DNA of 64,000 nt from Bubalus kerabau (GCF_029407905.1 NC_073646.1:16510001-16574000), one strand, 5' to 3'. Positions 21,313 to 31,699 are shown, counted from the stretch's first letter. Translations and numbers: made by a program. The notes: generated by a model from the sequence alone, not told the origin.

Positions 21313-21819
21313 ATGCTACATCCTCTTCGTGTGACTGAGAATTGGCTGAACCTGGTTGGACCAGGGGAGGTCCCTTCTGCCAGCCCTGGCCCCGCCCCTT
21401 CCTTCCTGCCCACGGGCCTGGCAGACCTCTGCTGCTTCTCCCCTCTTTGGGGACCCCCGCTTTCCAGGACCACAGGCAGGGCAAGTGAGAGGCTGATTGC
21501 TGTGGCATCTTCACCAGGGATGGGGCGGCACACGCGGTCCTCTCTCCATTGCCGTGCTCGGCTGGCCCCATGCAGACGCAGCCGGAGAGCTGGGAGGAGA
21601 GGCACAGACTTGGCCAGGTCTTTCCCAAGGGGGAAGAGGGAAGGGCTCTCCAGGTTCGGAGGAACTGTTCTGTTACTGTTCATCTCTGCAGGAAGAGGAG
21701 GAGAGGGGAGGAGAATAGCAAAGCGGGGAGAAGAGGAGGAGGAGGAAGAATTGGAAGCAGGGAGGGGTTGCCTGGATAACTCGGCTCCTCCTCTCCTTCC
21801 TCTGGATCCTGTTCCCAGC
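21313..21819. other. GC-rich unique block with polypurine tract
   Basis: About 500 bases are markedly GC-rich and contain a purine-only-like GGA/GAGG tract at about 21690-21770. Overlapping open frames on both strands (213 and 226 residues) reflect composition: they show low-complexity R/G/E-rich translations and no known domain. A regulatory element is possible. Confidence 0.4.
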
Positions 21820-21930
21820 TCAGCCGTGAATAACTGTGTGCCCTTCAGTCGGTCACGTGTCCTCTCTGTACCTGCTTTCTCACCTAAAATTAATACAGTG
21901 ATTGTAATGATGGTAATAATTGAATTCATT
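21820..21930 (+). mobile_element. MIR fragment
   Basis: CTGTGTGCCCTTCAGTCGGTC, CCTCTCTGTACCTGCTTTCTC and AATACAGTGATTGTAATGATGG fit the MIR middle on +. Confidence 0.55.
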
Positions 21931-22124
21931 TTAAGATGCATATTTTTACATTGAACAAATAGCATTTCTGACATCTGGCATGGGTTTTACAATTGATGTG
22001 TGTCTTTCTTTTATGCTTCCTCATGCAGGCTGTTGCCCTGGAACAAATCAACAGTGCATCTCAGAAGCAACAGGGTCTTAGAATTAAGAGGCAATGGTGT
22101 CTGTGCGGTACCAAACAAGATGGT

Positions 22125-22330
22125 ACCTGAGTGCTTTCACATGAGCCGTTTTATTTACTACAAACTACAGCCCTGAGCGGGGGGCGGGGGGGGGGAGGTG
22201 TCATTACTCTCCCATTTAACAGATGTGGGAACTGAGGCTCAGAGAAAAAGTAGCTTGCAGGCAAGGTCATGCCTGTTTAAGCAGCTGATCTAGTGCTCAA
22301 GCACTGATGAGTCTGATGCCAGAACCTCCA
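22125..22330 (-). mobile_element. MIR SINE with a G-rich insert
   Basis: TTTAACAGATGTGGGAACTG, AGGCTCAGAGAAAAAGTAGC and AAGGTCATGCC mark a reverse MIR. A guanine run at 22179-22198 expands within it. Confidence 0.75.
22179..22198 (+). repeat. G-rich run
   Basis: Two blocks of six and nine G separated by one C. It could form a G-quadruplex with neighbouring Gs, but four separate runs are not cleanly present. Confidence 0.85.
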
Positions 22331-22870
22331 AATCTTTCCCAGGGGTGTCTGGTAACTTCTCTCTCCTTCTGGCTGCTCAGGGATGTGAAAACTTGCTCCT
22401 GAAGACAGCCTCACGTTTTTAGAGGAACAGTGTTAATGGTGGTCTTAATGGCTCATACGCTCCGCCAAACACCAATAGCATGCCTGTGAGACCCCCACGG
22501 GCCGTGCTTTCTGTAGAACACAGGGTTTTCTGAGCCTGAAGCATTTTAGAAAATTAACGTGGGATTCATCCCAGAGCCTGGCAGAGGGTCTGGAATTCCT
22601 GAGCCCTGTTTTCCAGTTGGATTAAACTGAGGTCAGACTTTCTGCCCCAAAGCCTGAAGTGAGTCATGCAGGCTGGGAGCAGCCCCTGGCTGTCTGAGCC
22701 CCTCCCAGGCTCTGGGCAGTGAGGGGCCTTCCCCACTCGTCTGTGTGCCCAGGGTCAGGGTGGGTAGTGTTTGCTGGGCTTTGGGGAAGGGAGAAGATAA
22801 ACAGGGGGCCGCCTGGCAGCTTGGAGCAGGGCTTTTGGGCAAAGTCCAGAAATTATCTTGCTAACAGTGA
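22331..22870. other. Unique sequence
   Basis: No repeat or coding exon is recognised. Confidence 0.4.
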
Positions 22871-22950
22871 CAGTCTGAGTCTGTGGGAAGTGGGGTCCTG
22901 AATAATTGATTGCCGCTAACTGAATTGTGAAAACCATTTTCAGAGATTCC
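22871..22950. repeat. Diverged direct repeat, copy 1 (family unknown)
   Basis: Aligns end to end with 23689-23767. Shared blocks include CTAACTGAATTGTGAAAA (here) against TTAACTGAGTTGTGAAAA (there), a preceding GGAAG.G.GGT...TGAATA and a closing GA.TTCC. Likely two copies of one old interspersed element. Confidence 0.6.
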
Positions 22951-23324
22951 AATCAACAGGTTGATGAGGGGGTAGACAGGATGAGGGCTTCCTTCTCCCT
23001 CGAGCCCAGGGGACCTTCTGAGGCTCCCTCTTGTCTACCCAGCGAGCTTGGCCATGGGCCCTGGACTTGGAGGTGGTTCTGGTTGCCCCATGCCCTCTGA
23101 GGAGACCAGCTTCAGGTCAGAAGGAGGGGTGGCCTTGGCTCTGCTGGGTGGGCTCTTCTCTCTCCCCTGAGGGTGGGCTGGGCCTCCCCCCTGAGGAGGG
23201 GCCCCAGGTTGTCTCAAATGCAGAGCGGCTCCCCACGTCCACAGAAGGGGGACACTGCAGTGCAGGCCCCAGGACACTTTGGGGCTTGTTCAGCCCGCTT
23301 TGTTTGTAGAAGAGAAGCATCTCC
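22951..23324. other. GC-rich unique sequence
   Basis: Proline- and glycine-rich chance frames lie on both strands. No exon is supported. Confidence 0.35.
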
Positions 23325-23500
23325 TCATTGTCAGGAGCTGAGGGCCTGGGCTCGGATACTGGAGCCACCCCTAACTATTGGTCCGAGTTCAGACCAGTCA
23401 CGTTACTCTTCTCTGCCTCAGTGTCCCACCTGTGAAATGGGGCTGACAGGGCTCCCTACTTTAAAAGATTGTTGTGACAATAAGTTGGTATTTAAACACA
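23325..23500 (+). mobile_element. MIR SINE
   Basis: CTGGGCTCGGATACTGGAGCC, CTCTGCCTCAGTGTCCCACC, TGTGAAATGGGGCTGACAGG and GATTGTTGTGACAATAAG follow the MIR order. Confidence 0.75.
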
Positions 23501-23688
23501 AAGATAGATAAATACAAGTGCACGTAAAATAAAGCTGCAGTGGTTACGTCATTTGGTCCTCTTAACAACCCGTGAGGAAGGCAGGGTGGGAAAGGACAGG
23601 AGGAAAGGGCAGAGGAGACGACACGGGGAGCAGAGGAGGCAGAAGAGATCCCGTGTGAAAGCCGTACAGCTGGTTTAAGGAGGGCAGA

Positions 23689-23767
23689 CAGCCTCTGGGT
23701 TTGTCGGAAGCGAGGTTGTGAATATCTGACTGCTGTTAACTGAGTTGTGAAAATCCTTGGAATTTCC
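23689..23767. repeat. Diverged direct repeat, copy 2 (family unknown)
   Basis: Partner of 22871-22950, same orientation, about 740 bases downstream. Confidence 0.6.
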
Positions 23768-23784
23768 AGTCTGGATTCAAAGCC

Positions 23785-23896
23785 AAGTGGCACCAAGGAC
23801 CAGCTGTGAAACCCTGCTTGGTGCTGCTGGGCCCTTCAGAACCTCACTTAATCACGTGCAAAATGGGGTGATAATATCACCTCCCCTGTGGGGTGA
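23785..23896 (+). mobile_element. MIR fragment cut by Bov-tA
   Basis: CTTCAGAACCTCACTTAATC, GTGCAAAATGGGGTGATAAT and CACCTCCCCTGTGGGG are MIR-like. The element stops at the Bov-tA insertion that follows. Confidence 0.6.
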
Positions 23897-24216
23897 GGGC
23901 TTCCTTGGTAGCTCAGCTGGTAAAGAATCCGCCTGCAATGCAGAAGACCCTGGTTCGATTCCTGGGTTGGGAAGATCCCGCTGGAGAAGGGATGGGCTAC
24001 CCACTCCAGTATTCTTGGACTTCCCTTGGTGGCTCAGATGGTAAAGAATCCACCTGCAATGAGGGAGACCTGGGTTGGGAAGATCCCCTAGAGAAGGGAA
24101 TGGCTACGCACTCCAATATTCTTGCCTGGAGAATTCCATGGACAGAGGAGCCTGGCAGTCTATGGTCCATGGGGTTGCAAAGAGTTGGACACAACTGGGT
24201 GACTTGCACTTTCACT
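23897..24216 (+). mobile_element. Bov-tA SINE with duplicated tRNA head
   Basis: Two consecutive tRNA-Glu-like modules (GGCTTCCTTGGTAGCTCAG near 23897, and GACTTCCCTTGGTGGCTCAG near 24018) precede one full Bov-A body. Target duplication TGTGGGGTGA lies at 23887-23896 and 24217-24226, so the dimer moved as one unit. Confidence 0.95.
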
Positions 24217-24242
24217 TGTGGGGTGATGTGCACACAGATGGC

Positions 24243-24620
24243 CGCTCATTCATCCACCCAGTAAACACTTACTGAGTGCTTAGGACCTGCCGGGCACATC
24301 CAAAGAGTTTGCACTATATTTATGAACAAAGTAGTGGCCCCTGCCTTGTGGAGTTACCATTCTAGAGGAGGAAGGCAGTTCGTGTTAGTCACTCAGTCGT
24401 GTCTGACTCTTTGTGACCCCCTGGACTGTAGCCTGCCAGGCTCCTCTGTCCATGGGATTCTCCAGTCAAGAATACTAGAGTGGGTAGCCGTTCCCTTCTC
24501 CAGGGGATCTTCCTGACCCAGGGATCAAACCTGGGTCTCCTGCATTGCAGGCAGATTCTTTACCGTCTTAGCCACCAGGGAAACCTTAGAGGGGGAAGCC
24601 AGATAATAAATAATAAACAT
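24243..24620 (-). mobile_element. L2 LINE 3' fragment split by Bov-tA
   Basis: The left part, CATTCATCCACCCAGTAAAC, CTTACTGAGTGCTTAGG and GGAGTTACCATTCTAGAGG, continues after the SINE as GAAGCCAGATAATAAATAATAA, the order of a reversed L2 tail. Confidence 0.7.
24376..24586 (-). mobile_element. Bov-tA SINE
   Basis: Reverse Bov-tA, from GTTAGTCACTCAGTCGTG to TTAGCCACCAGGGAAAC. Imperfect duplication: TAGAGGAGGAAGG (24363-24375) and TAGAGGGGGAAGC (24587-24599). Confidence 0.95.
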
Positions 24621-24830
24621 TTTTATAATTGGAGGAAAATTGCTTTACAATGTTATATTGGTTTCTGCTGTATAACAAAACAAATCAGCCATAATTATAC
24701 ATATATCCCCTCCCTTTTGAGCCTCCCTCCCCTCCCCATCCCACCCCGCTAGGTCATCACAGAGCCCCAGGCTGTGGTCCCTGTGTTATACAGCAGCTCC
24801 TCACCAGCTATCTGTTTTGTACGTGGTAGT
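24621..24830 (-). mobile_element. Ruminant L1 3'-end fragment
   Basis: TTATAATTGGAGGAAAATTGC, TACAATGTTATATTGGTTTC, AATCAGCCATAATTATAC and a C-rich CCTCCCTCCCCTCC stretch are the reverse complement of the ruminant L1 3' end. Confidence 0.8.
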
Positions 24831-24949
24831 GTATAAATGTCAATGCTATTTAATAAATACAATAAGCATTTTAGAGAAAGGATTGGCTAACATTGTAAAG
24901 GACCAGATAGTAAATATTTTAGGCTTCATGGGCCATAAGGTCCCTGTTA

Positions 24950-25158
24950 GTGTAATTGGCTCAGTCGTGTCCAACTCTTTGTGACCCCATAGACTGTATA
25001 GCCCTCCAGGCTTCTCTGTCCATGGGATTTTCCAGGCAAGAATACTGAAGTGGGTTGCCATTTCCTTCTCCAGGGGATCTTCCTGACCTGGGGATTGAAT
25101 CTAGGTCTCCTTCATTGCAGGCAGATTCCTTACCATCAGAGCCACCGGGGAAGCCCTG
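24950..25158 (-). mobile_element. Bov-tA SINE nested in MER1-like element
   Basis: Reverse Bov-tA flanked by GGTCCCTGTTA (24939-24949) and GATCCCTGTTA (25160-25170), one mismatch in 11. Confidence 0.95.
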
Positions 25159-25186
25159 AGATCCCTGTTACGACTACTCAACTCAG

Positions 25187-25320
25187 CCTGGGAATTTGGG
25201 GGAGAATGGATACACACATATGTATGGCTGAGTCCCTTTGCTGTTCACCTGAAACTATCACAATATTGTTAATACCCCAACAGCAAATAAAAAGTTTAAG
25301 GAAAAAAAAAAACAAAACAG
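25187..25320 (+). mobile_element. L1 3'-end fragment with poly-A
   Basis: GGATACACACATATGTATGG, GAGTCCCTTTGCTGTTCACC, TGAAACTATCACAATATTG and an A-rich tail (25302-25312) form a 5'-truncated L1 end inserted into the MER1-like element. Confidence 0.75.
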
Positions 25321-25440
25321 TTAAGGCAACCCTTGACAGTATGAATGAATGGGTGTGGCTGTGTTGCAATAAAACTTTATTTACCAACTTAGGCAGTGGG
25401 CTGGATTCAACCCATGGGTTATCATTTGCCAACTCCTGTT

Positions 25441-27429
25441 CTAGAAAAGAGAATCAGAAGGTTGTAAGTGGTCTAAGAAAGCAAAAAAAGGCCTACTCCA
25501 GGGTGAGTCAGATATGCAGGTGTGAGGGATAGTGTGTGTTGGAGTTTGAACACGTGCAGACACTCGTGTAGCCTAGTGAGGCTTCTCAGGACTGGAGGGT
25601 TCAGGGCGGGTACAAGGCACTCTCTCAGCAGGGAGTGGAGCGAGCTTGGTGACACAGCATAGATGGAGCTGTGTCTCAGGCCCATCCTTTCCCTCTGACA
25701 CCCTGCTGGGCACAGAAGGGAGGCTGATGGGACCCAGGACCGGCCCCCCCAACCCCCGCCAGGGTGAGATTAGTGACTGGTGGTTGTTAGCATCGTGAGA
25801 GATGCTCAGAAGTGGTCTCTGCTTGCCGGTCTAGCAAGCATGGTGGCCATTAACATGTCTCACCAGGAACCTCCCTAGCCGGTATGGCCTCTGTCTGGAA
25901 CAGGGAGATGTTTTTTTTGCGACTCCAGAGCCCAGAGGTGAAAGCTACTTTCTGGAGTGTGTTTGAACTTGTGCATTTAGTGCCAACCTTGGGCCAGATC
26001 TTTTTTACCCTTGTACCTCCATAGACCTTTTCTCCTTTCTCCCACTTCCTTCCCTCAGCCTGCCTGTGGTCCCTCTGGGTCCCTGACCCCATGTTTCTTA
26101 TCTGTATATGAACTTCTTCCTTGTGTTCCATTGTTGAGGGAAGCAGGGGCTCATAGCCCACAGTCAGATGGTTTAAGACCCCATAGAAAGTTTCTGACAC
26201 TTCTCTTCCTTCTCTGCCTTGTGAGAGGGCTTTGCTTAACTCTATATTGTAGCTGAACCTGTGGGAAAGCTTAAATGCAGAGGAAGTTGGTGCTTTTTAG
26301 CCTTCCTGTCAGGTGGATGATAGGGGATGAACCTGATGAAAGGAGAAAAGAGGTTCCGGGCCAGGGGGAGCCCTGGGTGGGGAAGGAACGGGGGCCTTCA
26401 TTCTTTCTTCCTGTGGGTTTCCAACCGGAGCTGGTGAACACTGGGTGCTGGTAGGCTGGTGCCTGATGCCATTATGGAGTTAGAGAAAAGTGCCCACGCT
26501 GGGGAGGGGACATGGCTTGGCCAGAAAGCAATGCTTGTTCAGAGAAAAGATACCCCTTCCTATGAGCACTGCAGTCTTGGACAGTGGAAAGTGGCTAGAT
26601 TTCCCGCTCACCGAGCCCTGTGTGCAGTGCCCAACCTGCACAGCTGTGCATGGCGGCTCTGTGTGGAATGCCACCGTGATTAGTAGCGGGTGGTTATTTT
26701 CCCTGGGTACCTTATTTTCTCAATTCCAAGCCTGAAGAGCTATTCCAGGCTTCATATCTGCTGGTGCTCACCCGAGTCCACTGTTTGGCAGACCCGCATG
26801 GCCCGCGCCTAAATTTTCCACTGGGAGTTGGACTCTCAGCTTTCCCTCGAGAGGCTGACGTTGTCTAAGATGTTGCCCTAAGGCCTGTGGCCTCCCAGCG
26901 AGGTTTCTTCTGCTTGTGTCCAGACTTCCTGAGGGCCCTCCCCACTCTTTATCCTGTTAAAAATAAACACCATTTTCTTCGCTCCCTTCAGCTGCTGAGT
27001 TGTGCCTTGGAGAACAAGAGTTTGTGTTTCCTCAAAAAGGCTCCTAAAGGAAGACAAATAAACAAACTGTAAACAGCTGTTTCTTCTCTGATGACAGGAT
27101 TCAGACAATAGACCATCTGAGGGTGTTAATCAGCGGCCTTTTCTGTGGCAACTTTGCATCACGGGCCGCGAGGAGCCTCCATGCTGGGGTGGCGGTGGCT
27201 GGGACTTCCTGAATGAGCAGGGGGCCGTCATCGCATGCAGGCCCGGTGACGGCCGCCACCTCCATGCAGCTGCGGGGCCTGCTGCTCTTCCCAAACAGAT
27301 GTCCAGGCAGCTGGTGCTAGGCTCCCAGCGTTCCTCACTGGCAGCCTCTTGAGAGAGAGCCTTGGTTAGAAAAGTGGCCCCAGCTGACTTACTCCCCCTG
27401 GTCACCTCTTTCTTTGAAAATAGATGGCA
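25441..27429. other. Mostly unique sequence, two blocks of interest
   Basis: Almost 2 kb holds no clear transposon. Around 26940-27085 it has adjacent FOX-type ATAAACA (27058-27064) and GTAAACA (27069-27075) motifs merging into a perfect 12-base palindrome AAACAGCTGTTT (27071-27082). 27130-27330 is GC- and CpG-enriched. No exon with convincing frame and splice sites was found. Confidence 0.4.
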
Positions 27430-27435
27430 TTCACT

Positions 27436-28570
27436 CAAATACCAGTCATCCAACAAATATTGAGCACCTGCTGCATACCAGGTACCATGCTAGCTTCTTG
27501 GGATAAATCAGTGACCAATATTTAGTTCAAGAGGTATTTATTCAGCACCTACTATACACAGGTGTTGTACTAATTTCTTGGGACGTGTGTGAACGTTTGA
27601 AAACAGATACCCCCTTTTCATCTATTCATTCCTTCAACCGCATGTCAACAGATATTTACTGAGTACCTACTCTGTGCCAGGTACTGTTCTAGGTACTTAC
27701 TATGAATTGATGAACAAGATAGGCATTGCACCTACATTCCAACTGGGGAATAGACCATCAACCTCAAATATATAAATAGGATCAGTCCAGGTGACAATGA
27801 GTGTACTCATGAAGGGGAGAGAGGGTGGTTGTGATGGGGTGAGGCTGGCTTAGCTGGGGTGACAAGGGGAGGCCACTTAGCAGGTGACAGTCACAAAAAG
27901 GACATACAGCTTTCCAGGCAGGGGGCTCAGCAAAGGCAGAGCCTGGACTGAGTTTGGGATTCAAAGAAGTGACCAGAGGCTCCTGGGCGCAGGCACCACC
28001 GTGAGTGAGGGTCGTGTGGGTGAGACAGGAGGGGTGTCTGCAGGGCTAAAGTATGTGGGTCTTGGAGACTAGAGCCAGGAGCTCCAGTTTTATTCAAACC
28101 GTGTGGGAACTCATTGAGTTTAAAGCAGGAAAACGATCTGCGTTGAGCTTTTAAAAGAAATCCTTCTGGTCTAGACATGATGGCAAAATGCAGTGTGGTT
28201 TTCTGGATTGGATCCTGGAACAGAAAAAGAAAAGGTCATTAGTGGAAAAATCGGTGAAATCTGTATGAAGTCTGCAATTTTGTGTTGTAATGAATAGTGT
28301 TGCACCAATGAAGATTTCTTGGTTTTGATGAATGAACCATGGGCAGGGCAAGATTATTAGGGGAAGCTGGGAGAAGGGTACACAGCAACCCTCTGCAGTG
28401 TCTTTGCAATTTTCGTCTCTACAAATCTAAAGTTATCTGAGAATAAAAGCATGACGTTAAAGATCCCTCTGGGTAACAGGTATTAGGGGAAATACTGAAA
28501 AAAGGTGAGGGAGGAGGCAGGGAGAACAGCTAGAGGGCTTTTGAGGTCAGCCAGATGGGGGATCGTGGCA
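27436..28570 (-). mobile_element. L2 LINE fragments (tandem tails, then body)
   Basis: Three successive tail-like blocks occur: CAACAAATATTGAGCACC near 27450, GGTATTTATTCAGCACC near 27532 and AGATATTTACTGAGTACC near 27650. A reversed L2 body follows (GGCAGGGGGCTCAGCAAAGG, TAAAGCAGGAAAACGATCTG, AAAGATCCCTCTGGGTAAC). An L1 3' end at 28168-28455 interrupts it. Confidence 0.7.
28168..28455 (+). mobile_element. L1M-type 3'-end fragment inside L2
   Basis: GTTTTCTGGATTGGATCCTGG, CATTAGTGGAAAAATCGG, GGGGAAGCTGGGAGAAGGGTA, TCTTTGCAATTTTCGTC and a closing AGAATAAAAGCATG give the order of an older L1 3' end. L2-like sequence resumes after it. Confidence 0.7.
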
Positions 28571-28669
28571 GGAAAATCACAGTGGGGATTCCGAACTAGG
28601 AGAGGCGGCCTCCTTAGTTGAGTGGTGGGTCTGAAGAGCTTTCTGTCACTGATCTAAGGCAGCCCGTGC

Positions 28670-28862
28670 ATGCGTGTGTGCGTGCTGTGACTTCTGTTGT
28701 GTCTGACCCTTTGTGACCCCATGGACTGTAACCCACCAGGCTCCTCTATCCCTGGGGATTCTCCAGGCAAAAGTAGGTTGCCATGCCCTCCTCCAGGAGA
28801 TCTTCCCAATCCAGGGATCGAACATGCATCTCTTATGTCTCCTGCATTGACAGGCGGGTTCT
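28670..28862 (-). mobile_element. Bov-tA SINE, diverged
   Basis: The reverse order is kept: TTGTGTCTGACCCTTTGTGAC, TCCTCCAGGAGATCTTCCC and TGCATTGACAGGCGGGTTC. The tRNA end is damaged. Confidence 0.92.
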
Positions 28863-29249
28863 AACTCCAATTCAGCTAGTGCTTTTTTGAGAATGTTCTA
28901 GGTGCTGAGTGCCATGCTGGGGATCAGAGTTCGTCCTCACTCCACTTCTGGTCAGTATGGCCTCTTATTTCTACCTGCCTCATTCTCTTGTTGGAAATTA
29001 CCAGATCACCTTTGGTGGTGATTTGAAGTTAGTGAGAAAGAGAAAGAAACAGTGATAGAGAGACAGACACTGAGAGTGAGATTGTGTGTGTATGTGTGTG
29101 TAATGCCTGACACAGGCTAAGACACATGGAGTGGGGGTTAATGTTATTACTGGTATATAGCAAGCACTCAATAAATAGTATAATTATATAAATATGTTAC
29201 TATATGTACATAGAGTGAATATGTAAATATTATAAAACAACAACAACAG
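28863..29249. other. Unique sequence with short TG tract
   Basis: Possible L2 tail trace at 28890-28925 (TCTAGGTGCTGAGTGCCATGC) and a TG tract at 29083-29101. No gene is seen. Confidence 0.4.
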
Positions 29250-29465
29250 TGACAGTAGCAATTAATTAGCATTTGCTGTTTGCCAAGCACATGTTAAGCC
29301 CTTCACTTGAATTTTAATCCATGCAGCCCTATGAGGTAATGACTATTTCTGTGCTTATTTTACAAAAGGGTTTCAGATTGTTGCTCAAGGTCACAGAGCA
29401 GAGCCAGGATTTGCATCCAGGCAGTCTCCAGTGCCCCCAGTCTCTAAGCATTGAGCTCCATGCCT
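29250..29465 (-). mobile_element. MIR SINE
   Basis: Reverse MIR: TTAGCATTTGCTGTTTGCC, ATCCATGCAGCCCTATGAGG, CTCAAGGTCACAGAGCAGAG and GGATTTGCATCCAGGCAGTC. Confidence 0.83.
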
Positions 29466-30029
29466 GCTGTAGAATGAATGCAGAATGAATTGGTAACTTT
29501 TATTATCTTTGCTGATTAAAGAGACACATAATTCTTTGAGGAAAATTTAGGAAACCAAGATGAATGTGTGAAGAAGAAAATCCGAATTTCCCACACCACC
29601 ACTCTCAGTTTATTCCGGGAGGATGGGAATAAGTGGTTGTGTTTTCTTTTCTCCCGAGAGCGACAAAGGATGTGGAGAGTTGGGCTCAGGAGGAAATGGG
29701 GGAAGCGGGAAGAGAGCGGCAAAGACTTATGGGAGCATGCTTTGCACATCTTCCCAGCATTCCCTGGGGTTGTCCCTGCCCCGTTCCTCGGCAGGAGAAT
29801 CCATCAAGCTCACTGAGACCCAGAGTTGAGGGACTTTCTGAAGCTAAAAAGATACTCCAGTCAACCCGTGGCAGCTGATAATCCTCTAGGTAGTTGAGCC
29901 TCCTCAGCTTAAACAATGGTTCAAGGGAAGAGAGAGTTTCCCATGATTCTTTGCTTCTGATTCTCCATCAGTTGTAAGGTTTGTACCATTGGTTTGATAA
30001 CTTTTTTTTTTTTTTTTTTCTTATTGAGA
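29466..30029. other. Unique sequence ending in T run
   Basis: No gene is seen. An 18-base T run (30002-30019) closes it, perhaps the reversed tail of an unrecognised insertion. Confidence 0.4.
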
Positions 30030-30705
30030 AGGGGGTTGTATTAGGTTTCCCCAGAGTAACAGAACCAACAGGATGTATATGAGGAGAGAAATAGATTTAT
30101 TCTAAGGAATTGGCTTACACTCTGTTGGAGGCAGGGAAGTCTTCGATCTGCAGATCTGCACTTGGCAGGTACAAGAGAGCTGAGAGTGTGATTTCAGTCT
30201 AAGTCCGAAGGCCTAAAAGCCCAGGAGGACCGATACAAGTTTCAGCTTGAAGGCCAGGCAGGCTGTTTCAGATTGTATCTAAAGGCAGGAAACAAAAAAC
30301 CTCCTCCCAGTTTGAAGGCTGTCAGTCAGGAGGGGTTCTCCTTACTTGGAAGAGGCTCAGCCTTTCTCTTCTCTTCAGACTTTTGACTGATTGGGTGAGG
30401 CCTACCCATGTTACCCTGGAGAAGGAAAGGGCAACCCACTCTAGTATCCTTGCCTGGAGAATCCCATGGACAGAGGAGCCTGGCAGGCTACTGTCCATGG
30501 GGTTGCAAGAGTCGGACATGACTCAGCAACTACATTACAAAACTACTACCCGTGTCAAGGAGGACAGATCTGCTTTAAACAGCCTACCAATTCAAACATG
30601 AATCCCCTCCAGAAGCACACTCACAGACACACCCAGAATAATGTTTGACTAAAGATCTGGGCAGCTGGTGACCCTGTCAAATGGACATAAAAGTAACCAT
30701 CACTG
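30030..30705 (+). mobile_element. Ancient mammal-wide repeat, split by Bov-A
   Basis: TTTCCCCAGAGTAACAGAACC, AACAGGATGTATATGAGG, GATTTATTCTAAGGAATTGG, ACTGATTGGGTGAGGCCTACC and a close of AAAAGTAACCATCAC belong to a familiar repeat found across mammals. I cannot fix its family name from memory. A Bov-A SINE interrupts it at ~30412-30545. Confidence 0.6.
30412..30545 (+). mobile_element. Bov-A monomer SINE
   Basis: One Bov-A unit (GGAGAAGGAAAGGGCAACCC to GACATGACTCAGCAAC). Flanks CTACCCATGT (30402-30411) and CTACCCGTGT (30546-30555) form the target duplication. Confidence 0.9.
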
Positions 30706-31374
30706 GATTGGCAGTGGGGGATGGGTGGAATTTTGATACTTAAGCTCTGGAAGCTCGTTTTTGGGTCATGCGCAGAGGGTTGTTGCAGAGAGCTGGATCT
30801 TTATCCTTCTGATCTGACTCTATCTTTATCCTCAGCCATTATCTGGCACTTACTGTTGCTGAGGATTTCCTTAGGGAAGACTTAATCTTATTCATTATCT
30901 ATTCTTGCCATTGCTACTTAGAGTACTTGATATTAAAAATAAAGTCTTAGTGGAGGCAAATATTTAAGGAATTAAAGCAAGGGTCAAAAACCCAAATGTC
31001 CTTAAGGCTAGGCAGTTCTGTGGGACGTATGTGGGGCGATAGGGAGTGATGGGGCTGGTGGTGAACAGAAGAGCAAGTACCACCTTCCGTGGATGGTGGC
31101 TTCTTGGCTGTAGCTGCCTATAACTTTGAGAGAATCAGGCCCAAGTTTATCTGCTCTTTCGAGTTTTATGAGTAACCAGAAATTTAGATTTTTCACTGTG
31201 ATCTCATATATATTGGCAACTAATTCAGATTTTTTCATTTATCTATTTTAGTAACATCTTGTGTGAAGCAAACAAAACATTTCATGGACTGGATTTGTCC
31301 CATAGACCTCTGTGTAACCAATTGAATTAAATTATGACTTAAATAATCAGAGTGACAATAAGAATAATAAATGA
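30706..31374. other. Unique sequence
   Basis: A possible hAT-like trace lies near 31258-31310 (TGTGTGAAGCAAACAAAAC...). No gene is supported. Confidence 0.35.
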
Positions 31375-31570
31375 TTTTAACAAGATAGCTACCGTTTATT
31401 TAACATCTGTTGCATGCCTGGCACACTACTCCAAGTCCTTAATTACCTTGTTTCCCTCAGTCATCAGAACAGAGGTGGGTGCTGATGTTATGCTCATTTT
31501 ACAGACAAGGCAAAGTGAGGTGCTCACAGACACACCGTTAGTAAGTGTTGGAATTTGATGTTTCTAGATC
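31375..31570 (-). mobile_element. MIR SINE
   Basis: GCATGCCTGGCACACTACTCC, GCTCATTTTACAGACAAGG and CACACCGTTAGTAAGTGTTGG are reverse MIR landmarks. Confidence 0.72.
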
Positions 31571-31699
31571 AGCTGCCTTTGCTTTAAATTCCTGGATGAT
31601 GATGACTCCCACATCCACTGGAGATTTTCAGCCTGGGTTTTCGCAGACCACAGCAGAGAGCCCAGGAGGAGCTTACACAAGGAAGCTCGTATTTTAATG

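Larger units (their letters stand above)
24870..25440 (+). mobile_element. MER1-like hAT element with two insertions
   Basis: GATTGGCTAACATTGTAAAGG, CCAGATAGTAAATATTTTAGG and GGGCCATAAGG start it. CGACTACTCAACTC continues it, and CAATAAAACTTTATTTACC with ATCATTTGCCAACTCCTG ends it. A Bov-tA (24950-25158) and an L1 tail (25187-25320) sit inside. Confidence 0.82.

Noticed and set aside
21294..21974. 213- and 226-residue frames overlapping on opposite strands
   Set aside because: They mirror each other, cross two MIR elements and a purine tract, and have no recognisable domain.
22179..22198. G-quadruplex
   Set aside because: Only two long G runs are separated by one C. Four separate runs are not clearly present, so I list it only as a G-rich run.
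23893..24264. 123-residue frame
   Set aside because: It lies wholly across a head-duplicated Bov-tA SINE.
30002..30019. Reversed poly-A of a processed pseudogene
   Set aside because: No recognisable gene sequence lies next to it; the adjacent sequence is an ancient repeat.
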